Below, in pieces: positions 60,728-64,000 of a DNA stretch of 64,000 nucleotides; position 1 is the stretch's first letter, and each line of letters begins with the position of its first letter. The DNA is from Paraburkholderia xenovorans LB400 (GTDB taxonomy: Bacteria; Pseudomonadota; Gammaproteobacteria; Burkholderiales; Burkholderiaceae), in the NCBI RefSeq assembly GCF_000013645.1, contig NC_007952.1, forward strand, positions 1 to 64,000. The letters are read 5' to 3'. The notes below the pieces were generated by a model. The model did no database searches. It worked only from the letters and a program-made list of their open reading frames with translations, and was not told the DNA's origin. The translations under genes were made by a program, and so were the position numbers.

Positions 60728-61471
60728 ATGAAGCTGCTCAAAAAGATGCCGATAGGAATCGGTTTTGCCTGTGCACTGCTGGCCGGCAGTGCACAGGCAA
60801 GCGTGACGATCGGCGGTACGCGCGTGGTGTATCCGCTCGAGCAGCGTGAAGTCACGGTCAAGCTGGATAACGACAGCAAGACACCCTCGCTCGTGCAGGC
60901 CTGGATCGACGATGGCAATGCGGATGCCAAACCCGGCGAAATCAAAGTGCCGTTCGTGATAACGCCGCCGATTTTCCGCATGGATGCAAAAAAAGGGCAG
61001 ACATTGCGCGTGATGTACACCGGCGAGCCCTTGCCTCAGGATCGCGAGTCGGTCTATTGGCTCAACGTTCTGGACATCCCGCCGAAGGCAAGCAGTGCGA
61101 CGGAAGTCAATAGCTTGAGCCTGGCGTATCGCACCCGCATCAAGGTTTTCGCGCGGCCGGCCGGGCTGCCCGGCAAACCGGAAGACGCGGCCGCCCAACT
61201 GAGCTGGAAGATCGCCGCGTCGGCGGATGGCAAGAGCCATGCGCTCAGCGTTTCGAATCCGACGCCTTACTACGTCTCGTTCAGTGAGATCGACGTGGAG
61301 AGCAACGGCCACACGTTCAGAAACGAACAGGGTGGCATGGTTGCTCCACGCGCATCGGCGGTCCTGCCGATTGCAAAGATGAATGCCGTTGCCGCGGGCG
61401 CGAAGGTGCACTACATCGCCATCAGCGACTACGGCGGTCCTATCGACGGCGATGCGGCTCTCGGCGAGTAA
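60728..61471 (+). CDS. PapD-like fimbrial chaperone
   Basis: This is a 247-residue periplasmic chaperone with a signal peptide (KKMPIGIGFACALLAGSAQA). It has the two-domain immunoglobulin fold of PapD-like proteins, with signature SVTIGGTRVVYPLEQREVTVKLDN near 25 and the family segment VYWLNVLDIPPK near 115. It holds pilin subunits by donor-strand complementation. It lies 75 bases after the pilin gene and before the usher gene. Confidence 0.95.
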   Translation: MKLLKKMPIGIGFACALLAGSAQASVTIGGTRVVYPLEQREVTVKLDNDSKTPSLVQAWIDDGNADAKPGEIKVPFVITPPIFRMDAKKGQTLRVMYTGEPLPQDRESVYWLNVLDIPPKASSATEVNSLSLAYRTRIKVFARPAGLPGKPEDAAAQLSWKIAASADGKSHALSVSNPTPYYVSFSEIDVESNGHTFRNEQGGMVAPRASAVLPIAKMNAVAAGAKVHYIAISDYGGPIDGDAALGE

Positions 61472-61603
61472 GTCGCCACAGCCTGTCAATCGCGCGGCAG
61501 CCTGCCGCTCTGGCTAACCCTTTCTCGTACACCGCGCGCACTGCATCGGCAACGCATACAGGCGCCGCACGCCTGTCGCAGGACATTGAATCCCGATCCG
61601 ATC

Positions 61604-64000
61604 ATGAAGGACTTCCCCTGTTGCCGCTCGCTCGTTCGCGCCGGTGAACCTGGCGGCGCGTTTGGGCTCAACCCCGTCGCCGCAGTTGTTGCGCTGGCGT
61701 TCGCGGTGCTGGGCGGTGTCCAGCCGATAGTCGCACAGGCGTCCGGGCAGGCCGAAGCGGGCGCGGCAGTGGAGTTCGACTCAACTTTTCTGCGCGTCGA
61801 TCCGAATGCAACGGTGGACGTCTCGCGCTTCACGCGTGGCAACCCGATGTCCGAAGGCGTTTATTCCGTCGACGTGCTGGTCAACGGTGTGCGTGTTGCG
61901 CGCCATGATGTGCGGTTTGTGGCCACCAGCGGAACGGCTACGGCGCGTCCCTGTTTCAGCCGGCAAATGCTGGAAACGCTCGGCGTCGATTTTGCCAGGG
62001 TCGCGGCGAGCAGCGACGCGAAGACGCCGGCCGAAACCGGCGTTACCGGTGAATGCGTCGACCTTGCGGCGACCGTGCCCGACGCGATGGTCGACTTCGA
62101 CTTCGCGGAACAAAAGATCGCCCTCAGCGTGCCGCAAAAGTACATGCGAAACGCTGCGCGCGGTTACGTGCCGCCTGACATGTGGCAGACCGGAGTCAAC
62201 GCGGCTTTCCTGAGCTACAACGCAAACGCGTACCACAGCGCCGGATCGGGCGTTGAATCGACGCAGAGCTATGTCGGCTTGAATGCCGGGGTGAACCTCG
62301 GCGCGTGGCACTTCCGCCATCAGTCGTCGGTGACGCAGCAAGCTGGCGCAGCCACACAATTCGACAACATCGCGACTTACCTTCAGCGTGACATCACCAG
62401 AATAAAGTCGCAATTGACGGTCGGCGACGGCTACACGACCGGCGATGTATTCGACAGCGTGCAGTTTCGCGGCGCGCAGATCGCCACCGACGACCGCATG
62501 CTGCCGGAATCCTTGCGAGGCTACGCGCCGATCGTGCGCGGCACGGCTGAATCGAACGCGCGCGTGACGGTTCGTCAGAACGGCCAGGTGATCTATGAAA
62601 CCACCGTTTCGCCGGGTCCGTTCGAAATCAACGACCTTTACGCGACCGGCTATGGCGGCAACCTGGATGTCACCGTCACCGAAGCCAATGGCCGTACCAA
62701 AAGCTTCACTGTGCCTTACGCCTCGGTTGCCCAGTCATTGCGGCCCGGCACCACACGGTTTTCAGTCACCGCCGGCGAGCTCCGCAATTCCACGCTCGAG
62801 ACAAACCCGAATTTCGCGCAGTTCACGCTACAGCGCGGGCTGACCAATCTGGTCACGGTCTATGGTGGTGCCGTGGCCGCTAATGGTTACATGGCCGCCG
62901 ACATGGGCGCCGCACTGAACACGAAGTTCGGCGCGCTGTCAGCCGACGTGACAGGCGCTCAAACGCAGATTCCGGATCACGGCACGTTGCGCGGCACGAG
63001 CTTGCGCATCGGTTACAGCAAGTTCATCGATCCGACCAACACGAACATTGCAATCGCAGCGTATCGCTATTCGACGGCGGGGTACATGAACCTGTCGGAT
63101 GCCGCGTCCGTGCGTGACCTCGCCATGCACGGCGGCAATCCGGATTCGGTGTACCGGCAGCGCAACCGTTTTCAGGTCACGCTCAATCAGAACTTCAAGG
63201 AATACGGCACGGTCTTTCTGAACGCTTCCGCCCAGCAATACTGGAATCGCAGCGGCAGCGACGTGTTCTACCAGGCCGGCTACACCAACCGTTTCAAGTA
63301 CGGTACGTACAGTATCAGCGCGGGGCGCACGCGCAACTCGAACGGGTCAATGTCGGATCAGATTATGTTGAGTACCACGTTGCCGCTCGGTCGCGACCAG
63401 CATTCGCCGCTGCTGTCGGCGAACCTCAGCAGTTCCGGTGGAAACGCCAACCTGCAGGCCAACGTGAGCGGCTCGTTGGGCGAGCGCAACCAGTTCTCGT
63501 ACAGCGGGTATGGGGCGTACGGCGACGGTCCGGGCGCCAGCACGGCGAGCGCGGGCGCGAGCGGCACCTATCGCACGCCGTACGCGCAGTTGACGGGATC
63601 GGCGAGCGGCGGAACCGGCTCCAGCCAGGTGTCGGCGGGTATCAGCGGGTCGATCGTCGCGCATCCGGGCGGTGTCACGTTCTCGCAGACGGTGGGTGAC
63701 ACGTTCGGCGTGATCGAAGCACCGGGCGCAGCAGGCGCGAGCGTGACCAGTTCGCCCGGCGTGAAACTCAATGGGCGCGGCTTTGCGGTCGTTCCGTACC
63801 TGACACCCTATGGCATCAACACGGTGGATATCGATCCGAAGGGCACGTCGACCGATGTCGAGTTTGAATCGACGTCGGAGCAGGCGGTGCCGCGGCTGGG
63901 CTCAGTGGTGATGATCAGGTACAAGACGGTGACCGGACGCGCGGCATTGATTCGTGCGCCGCAACTCGGCGACAAGGCGCTGCCGTTTGGCGCGGACGTG
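61604..64000 (+). CDS. outer-membrane fimbrial usher, partial at window end
   Basis: This reading frame starts at the ATG at 61604 and is open to the end of the window (799 codons, no stop). It has a signal-like N-terminus (NPVAAVVALAFAVLGGVQP, then AQA) followed by the usher N-terminal domain (VEFDSTFLRVDPNATVDVSRF and GVYSVDVLVNG). The 24-strand barrel region carries typical FimD segments such as GFPTGxxYxT-like LSxxLPxS patterns and FRGAQIATDDRMLPESLRGYAP. Typical ushers have about 830-880 residues, so only the C-terminal domains are missing. It completes the chaperone-usher set with the two genes before it. Confidence 0.93.
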   Translation, partial: MKDFPCCRSLVRAGEPGGAFGLNPVAAVVALAFAVLGGVQPIVAQASGQAEAGAAVEFDSTFLRVDPNATVDVSRFTRGNPMSEGVYSVDVLVNGVRVARHDVRFVATSGTATARPCFSRQMLETLGVDFARVAASSDAKTPAETGVTGECVDLAATVPDAMVDFDFAEQKIALSVPQKYMRNAARGYVPPDMWQTGVNAAFLSYNANAYHSAGSGVESTQSYVGLNAGVNLGAWHFRHQSSVTQQAGAATQFDNIATYLQRDITRIKSQLTVGDGYTTGDVFDSVQFRGAQIATDDRMLPESLRGYAPIVRGTAESNARVTVRQNGQVIYETTVSPGPFEINDLYATGYGGNLDVTVTEANGRTKSFTVPYASVAQSLRPGTTRFSVTAGELRNSTLETNPNFAQFTLQRGLTNLVTVYGGAVAANGYMAADMGAALNTKFGALSADVTGAQTQIPDHGTLRGTSLRIGYSKFIDPTNTNIAIAAYRYSTAGYMNLSDAASVRDLAMHGGNPDSVYRQRNRFQVTLNQNFKEYGTVFLNASAQQYWNRSGSDVFYQAGYTNRFKYGTYSISAGRTRNSNGSMSDQIMLSTTLPLGRDQHSPLLSANLSSSGGNANLQANVSGSLGERNQFSYSGYGAYGDGPGASTASAGASGTYRTPYAQLTGSASGGTGSSQVSAGISGSIVAHPGGVTFSQTVGDTFGVIEAPGAAGASVTSSPGVKLNGRGFAVVPYLTPYGINTVDIDPKGTSTDVEFESTSEQAVPRLGSVVMIRYKTVTGRAALIRAPQLGDKALPFGADV

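Overview
The window looks like the replication-origin end of a secondary replicon (second chromosome or chromid) of a Burkholderiaceae bacterium, most likely Paraburkholderia. The grounds are high GC content, a parA-parB pair with three copies of the palindrome TTTATGCGCATAAA (the second-chromosome type parS of this family, from memory), a divergent RepB/Rep_3-type initiator gene, and a dense iteron array beside it. The placement in the genus is inference.

Layout. 1-2192: parS sites and parAB. 2251-5690: repA (minus strand), then about 2 kb of non-coding origin with roughly 18 iteron-like repeats (consensus TCCCGAAAACCCTCACCTTT), an AT-rich stretch and inverted repeats. 5694-9251: a KfrA-like coiled-coil protein with a C-terminal zinc ribbon, a tyrosine recombinase with a degraded active site, a small gene under a near-perfect LexA box, and an XRE-cupin regulator. 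9401-18354: threonine catabolism (kbl-tdh), YceI, TetR, small enzymes, an outer-membrane protein, MarR, an AlkD-like repair protein and a phospholipase D-like protein. 18633-23737: a five-gene chemosensory-like cluster (CheA-like membrane kinase without a CheW domain, shortened MCP, two CheX-like proteins, CheY). 24457-30763: regulators, an SDR, an HD hydrolase, a class V aminotransferase with its GntR regulator, and a scar made of two gene remnants. 30792-35311: LysR divergent from a transporter, family III CoA-transferase and methylmalonyl-CoA-decarboxylase-like operon. 35915-39392: an OpuC/Yeh-type osmolyte ABC importer behind a long structured leader. 39567-45933: LysE exporter, AlkX/YcaQ-like glycosylase, secreted peptide, cNMP-domain flavoprotein and DedA-rhodanese protein. 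46544-52476: Aer-like MCP, BvgS-type hybrid kinase and RidA. 52580-56044: a transporter fragment and gntP with a sigma-54 promoter and divergent sigma-54 activator. 56132-58983: lipoprotein, small protein, serine hydrolase and H-NS-like protein. 60092-64000: chaperone-usher fimbrial operon whose usher runs off the end.

The most striking signal is that the origin iteron recurs outside the origin in at least six further intergenic places (6.9, 14.4-14.8, 23.8-24.2, 25.2, 35.4 and 59.1-59.4 kb), including a variant subfamily ending TTCCAGGA. I saw no copy inside a gene, apart from one that contains the recombinase stop codon. This suggests a distributed initiator-binding network that may control copy number or replication timing of this replicon. 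The second candidate system is the 18.6-23.7 kb signalling cluster, whose parts resemble a chemotaxis core stripped of CheW, CheR and CheB.

All calls come from reading the sequence. No database search or alignment was run.
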